Below are positions 7,210-13,837 of a stretch of DNA of 22,088 bases, piece by piece. Positions within the stretch are counted from its first letter, which is position 1; the number at the start of each line of letters is the position of its first letter. The notes beneath the pieces are model-generated. The model worked only from the letters and a program-made list of their open reading frames with translations. It was not told the origin of the DNA and ran no database searches. The stretch spans positions 1 to 22,088 of the forward strand of contig JAHIKV010000045.1 of NCBI GenBank assembly GCA_018897395.1. The letters run 5' to 3'. This stretch comes from Planctomycetota bacterium. GTDB taxonomy: Bacteria > Planctomycetota > Planctomycetia > Pirellulales > Thermoguttaceae. The translations under genes were made by a program, and so were the position numbers.

Positions 7210-7282
7210 GTGGGCGGTTCACCGCCCACTGGAACCGACGGGAATATCGTTATCAAAATAACCGGGGGCTGTTGGCCCCCGG
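7210..7282. repeat. Two strong hairpins downstream of clpP2, possible terminator
   Basis: The first hairpin is GTGGGCGGT-TC-ACCGCCCAC (7210-7229). The second is CCGGGGGC-TGTTG-GCCCCCGG (7262-7282), flanked by AATAA and CTATT. The second belongs to the same family as the pair at 20418-20500. They could end the tig-clpP transcript, although no clear run of T follows. Confidence 0.75.
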
Positions 7283-7368
7283 CTATTCTATTGCGTCATT
7301 ACTTTTCTGAGAGTCAATAACTGCCGCGCCGCGGGGGGAGGCGCCCTGTTGCTACGCGCGAGGTCTTT

Positions 7369-8406
7369 ATGAAAACGTGGCGTTTCGCCGTCGTGGGCTT
7401 GCTCCTGTTGGCAATCGCCGGGTGCCGCAGCGATCCGGCCAGGGAAATTTTGGAACGTGAACTGCGCCGCAAGGAAGACGAAATCTACCGTCTGAAGTGG
7501 GCGCTCGAAGACTTGCAGGATACAAGCTCTTGCAGCGATGACTGGCGGCCGAGATCGTCGGAACCGGAGGCCGCGCCGTCGCGCCGTTCCGGTTCCGCGC
7601 CGCCGAGCGGAGCGACTCCGCCGGCGATTGAGTTGCCCTCGCGCCCGACGGAGGGAGTGCCCGACTCGTTGGTGCCTCCCGGGGCGCCCGACGTGCCCGA
7701 ACACTTGCGCGGACCGTCCGGTCCGGCGTTGGAGAAGGACGCCGAGGCGCCTGCCGCGCGGACGGACAACGACGGCGTTTCGGCCGTTGTTCCGCTATTG
7801 GGCGCGCCGATCAGGCCGTCGGGCGACAGCCGCCGGGCGACTACAATCGCCTTGAATCGCACGATGACCGGCGGGATCAACGGCGGCGGCGCCGACGGCG
7901 ACCAAGGGTTGATGGCGGTCGTCGAGCCGCGCGACGCCGCGGGCCGGGCGGTCGATGCCCCGGCGGAGATCAGCGTGGTGGTGCTCGATCCGGCCATAAC
8001 CGACGCCGAGGGGAAGGCGGTCTGCGTTGCCCGGTGGGAATACACCGCCGCCGAAACCGCCGAGTTGTTCCGTCGCTCGGGCTCTTCCCTGGCGATCCAT
8101 CTGATGATGGCCTGGCCCGACGAACGTCCGAAGCACAACAAGCTGCATCTGTTCACGCGCTACGTAACGGCGGACGGCCGGAAGTTGCAGGACGATATGC
8201 CGATCGAGATTGCGTTGCCGGGCGACCGTTCGAGCCGCTGGACGCCCGCCGAACTGGACCGAACCGAGCAGCGGATACCGGCGTTCGAGGCCCGGCGCGT
8301 CGAGCCGCCGCCGGTCAGTATCCCTCGGCCCGCGCCGCGGATGGCCGCCCGCGACCGCGAGCCGAAGATGAAACGTCCGGTCTGGTCGCCCGAGCGGCCG
8401 AAGTAA
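7369..8406 (+). CDS. Predicted lipoprotein with coiled coil, function unknown
   Basis: A 345-residue protein with a type II signal peptide: Lys and Arg near the start, hydrophobic residues 6-17, and lipobox AIAGC with Cys19 as the lipidation site. A charged, heptad-like helix follows (about 22-50), then a long linker rich in Pro, Ala and Ser (about 55-165). A folded domain (about 168-285) contains GLMAVVEPRDAAGR and APAEISVVVLDP, and a Pro- and Arg-rich tail ends the protein. The compact domain is likely a beta-rich fold, but I do not recognise a family. The ATG is preceded by GAGG at about 7 nt. The protein should sit on a membrane facing the periplasm. It is followed by repeat DNA and another exported protein with its own promoter, so the two are probably not co-transcribed. 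Confidence 0.8.
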   Translation: MKTWRFAVVGLLLLAIAGCRSDPAREILERELRRKEDEIYRLKWALEDLQDTSSCSDDWRPRSSEPEAAPSRRSGSAPPSGATPPAIELPSRPTEGVPDSLVPPGAPDVPEHLRGPSGPALEKDAEAPAARTDNDGVSAVVPLLGAPIRPSGDSRRATTIALNRTMTGGINGGGADGDQGLMAVVEPRDAAGRAVDAPAEISVVVLDPAITDAEGKAVCVARWEYTAAETAELFRRSGSSLAIHLMMAWPDERPKHNKLHLFTRYVTADGRKLQDDMPIEIALPGDRSSRWTPAELDRTEQRIPAFEARRVEPPPVSIPRPAPRMAARDREPKMKRPVWSPERPK

Positions 8407-8416
8407 ATTGCTCCTT

Positions 8417-8590
8417 GTTCCCACGCTCTGCGTGGGAACACACGAGACCGGACGCTCCGCGTCCGCCACGGCAAAAAACGTGCCATACTCGGGAGTTACG
8501 TCCATGGGACGCAGAGCGTCCAAGCAAGTGCGTTCCCACGCGGAGCATGGGAACGAGAACAAAGTGCGTTCCCACGCGGAGCATGGGAAC
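8417..8590. mobile_element. Gene-less hp1-hp2-core-hp2'-hp1' element (MITE-like relative of the RAYT element)
   Basis: Order of parts: hp1 (8417-8439, GTTCCCACGC-TCT-GCGTGGGAAC), 10 nt, hp2 (8450-8464, GGACGC-TCC-GCGTCC), a 42-nt core, hp2' (8507-8521, GGACGC-AGA-GCGTCC), 10 nt, hp1' (8532-8554). A second hp1' (8568-8590) follows after 13 nt. Together with 8591-8681 this fills the gap between the lipoprotein and the next gene. The layout matches the RAYT element at the right end of the window, but with no gene inside. Both hp1' copies have one C/A mismatch in the stem. Confidence 0.75.
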
Positions 8591-8637
8591 GAGAGGAATC
8601 ATGGGGCAAAACTGCCATAGGGCGACGGCCGGATTCT

Positions 8638-8646
8638 TGTTACAAT
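8638..8646 (+). promoter_or_regulatory. Extended -10 promoter
   Basis: TG-T-TACAAT (8638-8646) is an extended -10 element. The -35 position holds no good match. Transcription would start near 8653, about 29 nt before the ATG at 8682. Confidence 0.5.
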
Positions 8647-8681
8647 CGCCGTTCAAACGGATTTTTTCCAGGAGTGCCGCG

Positions 8682-9626
8682 ATGTACCCACGCATTGTCG
8701 CAATCGTGTTGCTCGGTTTCGCTCTAATGACGGCGGCGGCGTTTGCGCAAACGCATCCTCAGCGCGGTCCGGACCAGCCGGTGCGTCCGCGGTTGCCGAC
8801 TCTGGAGCGTCGCGCGTCGCGTCTACCCGCGGCGCAACGACCCGCGCCGCCGCAGCCGCCTCGGCCACCTTTCACGCTGACGCCCCAGCAAGAGGCCCAA
8901 GTGGACCGGGTGTTGAACTTGTGGGAGCAGCGCAACCGGAAGATCAAGACCTTCGACTGCCGCTTCAAGCGCTGGATTTACGACGCCGTGTTCCAGACGC
9001 CGCAGCCGAACCAACCGCTCCAGCCCAAGTACGTCGAGTCGGGCGTAATCAAGTTTGCCACGCCCGACCGGGGGCTGTTCCGCTTGGAAACGACCGAGAA
9101 AGACGGCCGCGAAGTCCCCATCGAAGACCATCGGGCGGAGCATTGGATTTGCGACGGCAAGTCGATCTTTGAATATGATCCCGTCAAAAGACAGGTGATC
9201 GAGCACAAGCTGCCGCCCGAGATTCAGGGCAAGGCGATAGCCGACAGTCCGCTGCCGTTCATGTTCGGCTCCGAGGCCAAGACCCTCAAACAGCGGTACT
9301 TCATCCGCATCGTCACGCCGCGCGACGCCAAGGACCAGATTTGGCTCGAGGCATATCCGCGCTTCCAGCAGGACACCGCAAACTTCCACCACGCGCAATT
9401 CATCATCGCCGCGCAGGGAATGTCGCCGTTCGCTCTGCGGATCGTCGAACCCAACGGGAAAAGCTACGGGGTATACCAGTTCCACGACATCGTGGTGAAC
9501 GATCCCTTGAAATTCTTCCAGGGCAATCCGTTCCGGCCGCACACGCCGCTGGGTTGGCAACTGGTCCCCGACGAGTCGCCGTCCGCCCAGGCCCACCGAC
9601 GGCCATCGACCGACGGGCGACGGTAA
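8682..9626 (+). CDS. Secreted LolA-like protein, planctomycete family resembling TIGR03009
   Basis: A 314-residue exported protein. It has a signal peptide with cleavage likely after AAAFA (about residue 22), then a Pro/Arg-rich linker (about 23-65). The remaining domain (about 70-290) opens with a helix (QEAQVDRVLNLWEQRNRKIK) and has repeated beta-strand segments (GVIKFATPDRGLFRLE, HWICDGKSIFEYDP, QVIEHKLPP). This resembles the planctomycete family TIGR03009 and the LolA/outer-membrane lipoprotein-sorting fold, so a periplasmic lipid or lipoprotein carrier role is possible but unproven. The ATG at 8682 is supported by AGGAG 7 nt upstream and an extended -10 element. The open frame continues 216 codons further upstream, but that part only reads through the palindromic element and the end of the previous gene. 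Confidence 0.8.
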   Translation: MYPRIVAIVLLGFALMTAAAFAQTHPQRGPDQPVRPRLPTLERRASRLPAAQRPAPPQPPRPPFTLTPQQEAQVDRVLNLWEQRNRKIKTFDCRFKRWIYDAVFQTPQPNQPLQPKYVESGVIKFATPDRGLFRLETTEKDGREVPIEDHRAEHWICDGKSIFEYDPVKRQVIEHKLPPEIQGKAIADSPLPFMFGSEAKTLKQRYFIRIVTPRDAKDQIWLEAYPRFQQDTANFHHAQFIIAAQGMSPFALRIVEPNGKSYGVYQFHDIVVNDPLKFFQGNPFRPHTPLGWQLVPDESPSAQAHRRPSTDGRR

Positions 9627-9639
9627 GGCGTCCCATCTC

Positions 9640-9662
9640 GTTCCCATGCTCTGCGTGGGAAT
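9640..9662. repeat. Solo hp1 palindrome
   Basis: GTTCCCATGC-TCT-GCGTGGGAAT is one isolated copy of hp1 with two imperfect pairs. It lies 13 nt after the stop of the LolA-like gene. No hp2 is beside it. Confidence 0.7.
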
Positions 9663-9683
9663 GAGGATATTCGCTCCCCCGAA

Positions 9684-9711
9684 TTGACGGCGCGGCCGGG
9701 AACCATATAAT
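9684..9711 (+). promoter_or_regulatory. Promoter of the NfeD-family gene
   Basis: TTGACG (9684-9689), a 16-nt spacer and TATAAT (9706-9711). Transcription would start near 9718, just before the ribosome-binding sequence TGGAGG (9719-9724). Confidence 0.65.
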
Positions 9712-9734
9712 CAGGTAGTGGAGGTTCCCTAGCC

Positions 9735-11951
9735 ATGCCAATTCCCCACGCACATTACGGATCGGCGACTGCCGGCCGGTGGATCGTCGCCGGCGCGGCG
9801 GCGCTGCTGATAATGGCTTTTTGTTGCGGATTCGCCCGTCGGGCGGCCGCCCAAGACGAGCCAAAACCAAAAACCCCGCAGCGGATCGGACGGTTTATCC
9901 ACGTCCCGCTGCCGATCACCGGGCAAACGTTCGAGCGGACCAGGCGCATGGTCCGTCGGGCGATCGAAAAGGCCAAGCAAGAAAACGCCCGGCTGGTGTT
10001 GGTCTTCGAGTTCGACGTTCCGAAGGGTCAGAAGAGTTTTGGCCGGGGGAGCGATTTCGGCGCCGCCCACGACCTGGCCAGCTTCATCTCTAGTGAAGAA
10101 CTCAGTGCGGTGCGGACCGCGGCCTATCTGCCCCGGCCGATCGAGGGCCACGCCGTGTTGCCGGCCATCGCCTGCGAGGAGATCATCATGGCCCAAAGCG
10201 CCTCGATCGGCGCGGCGGGCATCGACGAAAAGATCATCACGCCCACGCAACGAAGCGCTTATACCGAGATCGCCGGCCGACGGCGGACCGTGCCCACCCC
10301 GCTGGCGCTGGGGATGTTGGACCGGGCAATCAAAGTCCTGCGGGTCGAGACCGAGGTGGGCCCGGAATTCGTCACAACCGAAGGACTGGAGGAACTGAAA
10401 AAACGCCGCGCCGCAAAGCAGCCCGAGGTGGTCAAGCGGGCCGGCGAGCCGGGCGTCTTCTCCGGCGAGGACGCTCGGCGGATGGGGTTCGCCAGCTATC
10501 TTGCCGACAACCGCCGCGGGGTTGCCGACGCCCTGGAACTGCCGCCCACGGCACTCGTGGACGATCCCTCGCTCGAGGGCGATTGGCGCGCGGTACGCGT
10601 CGATCTGCAAGGACCGATCCGCTCCGATTCGGTCGATCGGGCACAACGGATGATCGAGGACCAGGTCCGCGATCACAACGCCAACTTTGTATGTCTATGG
10701 ATAGACAGCCCCGGCGGATCGTTGGTGGATGCCATGCGGATGGCGAACTTCCTGGCGTTCGATTTGGACCCGGGCCGCGTTCGCACGGTGGCATACGTGC
10801 CCAACGAGGCCCTCTCCGACGCGGCGATCGTCGCGCTGGCCTGCGATCAGTTGGTGGTCCATCCGCGGGCGAAACTCGGCGGCCCCGGCGCCGGCCAGCC
10901 GAGCAAAGAGGAGATCGACGACGCCCTGCAAGTGATAAGCAAGGAGTTGGCCCCCCGCAAAGGACGTTCCTGGTCGCTGATGGCCGCGATGATCGATCCG
11001 AATCTCAACGTGTTCCGTTGTACGCGGCTGGGCGACGTGGAATACTTCTCCGACGAAGAGCTTAAAGGGCAGCCGGCGCCGGAACAATGGAAAAAAGAGA
11101 CGCTGGTCACGACTCCCGGCGCGCCGTTGGAACTCAGTGGCGATCAGGCCGAACGATACCACTTGGCCAACCGAGTGGTCGACGACTTCGCCGGTTTCAA
11201 AAAATACTACGGACTGGAAAACGATCCGACGCTGGTCGAGCCGGGCTGGGCGGACATCTTAATCCGGGCATTGGCCTCGCCGGGCGTGGCCGTGCTGCTG
11301 CTGTTGTGCGGCGGAGCCGGACTTTACATCGAACTACACTCGCCGGGTATCGGCGTCGGCGGTTTTTTGGCGGCCGTCTGCTTCCTCCTCTTCTTCTGGA
11401 GCCGATACCTCGGCGGCACCGCCGGATGGCTGGAGGCCTCGCTCTTCATCGCCGGAGTTAGCTGCCTGCTGATGGAGTTGTTCGTCCTTCCCGGCTTCGG
11501 CATCTTTGGACTCGGCGGCGGGACGATGGTGCTCACCTCGTTGGTGCTGGCCAGCCAAACGTTCGTCTGGCCGAAAAACGAGTATCAGTTCGGACAGCTT
11601 CAACGCTCGTTGTTGAGCATTGCCGGGGCGATGGTCGGAATTATTGTCATAGCCGTGTTGTTGCGACATCGGTTGCCGCGCTCGCGATTGTTCGGACACT
11701 TTCTGCTCGAACCGCCGGTGGGCGAAGAGGCCGAAACCATCGGCCGACGCGAGGCGCTGGTCGATTTCAACGACCTGGTGGGCCAACGGGGAACGGTCGC
11801 CACGCAACTCACCCCCGGCGGAAAGGCCCGCTTCGGAGACCTGCTGGTAGACGTTATCGCCGACGGCGAGTTGATCGAACGCGGCGCGGCGGTCGAAGTG
11901 GTCAAAGTCCGTGGAAACCGGGTGCTGGTGAAGGTAGTGGATAGTGGATAG
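9735..11951 (+). CDS. NfeD-family membrane-bound ClpP-class serine protease with two protease domains
   Basis: A 738-residue protein: signal or anchor segment (about 17-39), two ClpP/SppA-like domains (about 50-270 and 285-490), about five membrane segments (514-533, 540-556, 565-584, 588-608, 626-645) and a C-terminal OB-fold NfeD domain (about 680-735, GQRGTVATQLTPGG). NfeD proteins pair with stomatins and cleave their hydrophobic ends. The second domain keeps IDSPGGS (323-329) and a Ser at the catalytic position (Ser361 in ALSDAAIVALACD). In the first domain the aligned position is Gly138 (EGHAVLPAIACEE), so it is probably inactive. TGGAGG lies 10 nt upstream of the ATG. The last residues (VVDSG) and the stop are encoded by a 7-bp tandem repeat. 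No stomatin gene is seen next to it; bioF-like follows. Confidence 0.88.
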   Translation: MPIPHAHYGSATAGRWIVAGAAALLIMAFCCGFARRAAAQDEPKPKTPQRIGRFIHVPLPITGQTFERTRRMVRRAIEKAKQENARLVLVFEFDVPKGQKSFGRGSDFGAAHDLASFISSEELSAVRTAAYLPRPIEGHAVLPAIACEEIIMAQSASIGAAGIDEKIITPTQRSAYTEIAGRRRTVPTPLALGMLDRAIKVLRVETEVGPEFVTTEGLEELKKRRAAKQPEVVKRAGEPGVFSGEDARRMGFASYLADNRRGVADALELPPTALVDDPSLEGDWRAVRVDLQGPIRSDSVDRAQRMIEDQVRDHNANFVCLWIDSPGGSLVDAMRMANFLAFDLDPGRVRTVAYVPNEALSDAAIVALACDQLVVHPRAKLGGPGAGQPSKEEIDDALQVISKELAPRKGRSWSLMAAMIDPNLNVFRCTRLGDVEYFSDEELKGQPAPEQWKKETLVTTPGAPLELSGDQAERYHLANRVVDDFAGFKKYYGLENDPTLVEPGWADILIRALASPGVAVLLLLCGGAGLYIELHSPGIGVGGFLAAVCFLLFFWSRYLGGTAGWLEASLFIAGVSCLLMELFVLPGFGIFGLGGGTMVLTSLVLASQTFVWPKNEYQFGQLQRSLLSIAGAMVGIIVIAVLLRHRLPRSRLFGHFLLEPPVGEEAETIGRREALVDFNDLVGQRGTVATQLTPGGKARFGDLLVDVIADGELIERGAAVEVVKVRGNRVLVKVVDSG

Positions 11952-11961
11952 TGGGTAGTGA
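11934..11961 (+). repeat. 7-bp tandem repeat across the nfeD stop codon
   Basis: The units GTAGTGG, ATAGTGG, ATAGTGG and GTAGTGA (11934-11961) include the stop TAG at 11949-11951. It is a variant of the heptads found after clpP1 and clpP2. Confidence 0.75.
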
Positions 11962-11970
11962 AAATTCAAC

Positions 11971-12019
11971 CGCCGCTTGCGGTTTCGCAGGTCTCCGATT
12001 CGCCGCTTGCGGTTTCGCA
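11971..12019. repeat. 19-bp direct repeat upstream of the bioF-like gene
   Basis: CGCCGCTTGCGGTTTCGCA occurs at 11971-11989 and 12001-12019 without mismatch. Its reverse complement matches GCGAAGCCGCAAGCGG at 6492-6507 except for one base. In both places it lies just after a heptad array, so the two repeat types may travel together. Confidence 0.75.
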
Positions 12020-12043
12020 AAACAATCATTTCCGCCGCCGCAG

Positions 12044-13228
12044 ATGAATCCTTTGTCGTGGATCGACGACGAACTGGCCTCGCTCGAGCGGCAACACCTC
12101 CGCCGCCGACCGCTGACCCATGAAGGCCCGCAATCCGTCCGGCTGTCGATCGACGGGCGGGAGTTGATCAACTTCGGCTCGAACGACTATCTCGCCCTGG
12201 CCTCCGATCCGCGATTGAGCCGCGCCGCGTCGGAAGCCGCCGCCCGCGTGGGTTGGGGAAGCGGGGCCAGTCCGCTGGTCACCGGCCGCGCCGCCTTGCA
12301 TCGGCGATTGGAGGAGCAATTGGCCGAGTTCGAGGGGACCGAAGCGGCCTTGTTGTTTTCTTCCGGTTTCGCCGCCAACCTGGGTGCGATCGCCGCCCTG
12401 GCCGGAGCGGGCGACGCGGTCTACTGCGACCGCAAGAACCACGCCAGCCTCTGGGACGGCTGCCGGCTATCGCGGGCCGACGTGCGGGTTTATCCTCACA
12501 ACGATTGCCGCCGATTGGCCGAGTTATTGGAGGCGTCGGGGCGTTGCCGCCGCCGGCTGATCGTCACCGACGGGCTGTTCAGCATGGACGGCGACCTGGC
12601 CCCGCTGGCCGAATTGGCCGAACTGGCCGAGCGCCATCGGGCGATGCTCCTTGTGGACGAGGCCCACGCCACGGGCGTCTTCGGACGCAACGGGCGCGGC
12701 GCCGCTGAACACTTCGGCGTCGAAGACCGAGTTCACGTGTGCGTCGGCACGCTCAGCAAGGCGTTGGGATGCTCGGGCGGGTTCGTCGCCGGCCGTACGG
12801 CGCTGATCGAGTGGTTGGTCAACCGCGCCCGGTCGTACGTCTTTTCCACGGCCGCTCCGGCCGCCGGGTCGGCCGCTGCCCTGGCGGCGTTGGACGTCGT
12901 GCGCGACGAACCGCAACGGCGCGAATCGCTGTTGGCCCGCGCGCAAGCGCTGCGCGACGAACTGCGCGGTCAAGGCTGGAACACCGGCGCCTCGGCGAGT
13001 CAGATCGTTCCGGTTATCGTCGGCGATCCGCGTCGTGCAACGGCGCTGTCGGCGAAACTTCTCGAGCGCGGATTGTTCGTGCCGGCCATTCGCCCGCCGA
13101 CCGTGCCCGAGGGCGAGGCCCTGTTGCGCGTCAGTCTCACCGCCGGACACACCGAGGAGATGATCGCTTCACTTTTCAATGCACTGGCACAATACCGAGA
13201 AACGGAAACCGCCCCCGGTCGGGTTTGA
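12044..13228 (+). CDS. bioF: Alpha-oxoamine synthase, probably 8-amino-7-oxononanoate synthase
   Basis: A 394-residue pyridoxal-phosphate enzyme of fold type I. BioF condenses pimeloyl-ACP/CoA with L-alanine in the first dedicated step of biotin ring assembly. Visible motifs are NFGSNDYL (43-50), GSGASPLVTG (72-81), His133 (cofactor-stacking position), DEAHATG (205-211, with Asp205 and His208), and TLSKALGCSGG with the PLP-binding Lys239. The ATG at 12044 fits the start of the family. An upstream GTG at 11951 would only add residues encoded by repeats. No clear Shine-Dalgarno sequence is present. No other bio genes are in the window, so the related activities (2-amino-3-ketobutyrate CoA ligase, serine palmitoyltransferase) cannot be excluded, though the sequence reads most like BioF. 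Its 3' end carries the promoter of the next gene pair. Confidence 0.87.
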   Translation: MNPLSWIDDELASLERQHLRRRPLTHEGPQSVRLSIDGRELINFGSNDYLALASDPRLSRAASEAAARVGWGSGASPLVTGRAALHRRLEEQLAEFEGTEAALLFSSGFAANLGAIAALAGAGDAVYCDRKNHASLWDGCRLSRADVRVYPHNDCRRLAELLEASGRCRRRLIVTDGLFSMDGDLAPLAELAELAERHRAMLLVDEAHATGVFGRNGRGAAEHFGVEDRVHVCVGTLSKALGCSGGFVAGRTALIEWLVNRARSYVFSTAAPAAGSAAALAALDVVRDEPQRRESLLARAQALRDELRGQGWNTGASASQIVPVIVGDPRRATALSAKLLERGLFVPAIRPPTVPEGEALLRVSLTAGHTEEMIASLFNALAQYRETETAPGRV

Positions 13229-13253
13229 CAAAGCCCACGATCAAGCGGATACT
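13225..13253 (+). promoter_or_regulatory. Promoter of the toxin-antitoxin pair
   Basis: TTGACA (13225-13230), a 17-nt spacer and GATACT (13248-13253). The -35 box overlaps the bioF stop codon (13226-13228). Downstream, GGTGAACGGTTACC (13271-13284) is an imperfect palindrome near the expected transcript start (about 13260) and is a weak candidate operator for autoregulation. Confidence 0.6.
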
Positions 13254-13329
13254 TGAGGAAGATTACCAATGGTGAACGGTTACCTCGTAAAGCAACGAAA
13301 AAATACATTCATTAGACGGAGTCAAGAAG

Positions 13330-13530
13330 ATGACCAAAGTTGAAGAAATTGAGAGTGCCATCTCTTTGCTGCCGGAAGAAGAGTATTCTCAACTCAGACG
13401 GTGGTTTCTTGAACGTGACTGGCAGGAATGGGACCGGCAAATCGAGGCGGACGCGGAGAGCGGTAAGCTGGACTTCCTCTTGCGGGAAGCTGAGGAGGCG
13501 AAAAAGAACAATCAATTGAAGGACCTCTGA
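13330..13530 (+). CDS. Small acidic protein, probable type II antitoxin
   Basis: A 66-residue protein rich in Glu, Asp, Lys and Arg. It opens MTKVEEIESAISLLPEEEYSQL and continues with a WDRQIEADAESGKLD segment. This pattern (an initial helix with LPxEE, then a Trp/Asp-containing helix and a charged tail) is typical of small antitoxins encoded before RelE/ParE-type toxins. It has no obvious DNA-binding domain, so promoter repression would need the complex or may be absent. GGAG lies 8 nt before the ATG, and a near-consensus promoter lies 76 nt upstream. The stop codon overlaps the start of the next gene (TGATG), which suggests translational coupling. Confidence 0.75.
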   Translation: MTKVEEIESAISLLPEEEYSQLRRWFLERDWQEWDRQIEADAESGKLDFLLREAEEAKKNNQLKDL

Positions 13531-13787
13531 TGCATCGGACCACCGATCGGTTCTGGCTGAGGTATTGGCGTCTGCCCAAGAATGTTCGGTTGCTGGCGGA
13601 CAAGAATTTTCGACTCTTGAGGGACAATCCAGGGCATCCATCGCTGCAATTGAAAAAGGCGGGACGTTTCTGGTCGGCAAGAGTTGGCCTTGCGCACCGC
13701 GTTTTGGCGGTCGAGGATGGAACCGATCGCATTTGGGTCTGGATCGGCGGTCACGACGAGTACGAAAAAATCATAAAGACTCGTTGA
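13530..13787 (+). CDS. RelE/ParE-superfamily toxin-like protein
   Basis: An 85-residue basic protein with the compact RelE/ParE layout: N-terminal helices (LPKNVRLLADKNFRLLRDNPGHPSLQLKK), then beta-strands RFWSARVGLAHRVLAVEDGTDRIWVWIGGHDEYEKII. The RVG..HRVLAV and IGGHDEYEKI segments are typical of RelE-like mRNA interferase or ParE-like gyrase-poison toxins found in such pairs. I cannot tell which activity it has. The ATG overlaps the antitoxin stop by one base and has no Shine-Dalgarno sequence of its own. The gene converges on transketolase. The pair may stabilise the region or respond to stress, but this is only inferred from family membership. Confidence 0.75.
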   Translation: MHRTTDRFWLRYWRLPKNVRLLADKNFRLLRDNPGHPSLQLKKAGRFWSARVGLAHRVLAVEDGTDRIWVWIGGHDEYEKIIKTR

Positions 13788-13837
13788 GGTTGTACTGCAT
13801 TACGTAAAACCACCAGCACGACTCACACAACGCGGCT

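Noticed and set aside
8034..8681. Upstream extension of the LolA-like protein by 216 codons
   Set aside because: It overlaps the lipoprotein gene in another frame and reads through the palindromic element. A signal peptide and Shine-Dalgarno sequence mark the real start at 8682.
13269..13343. 24-codon ORF before the antitoxin (starting MVNGYLVKQRK)
   Set aside because: It is very short, has no Shine-Dalgarno sequence and overlaps the antitoxin start; I see nothing to support translation.
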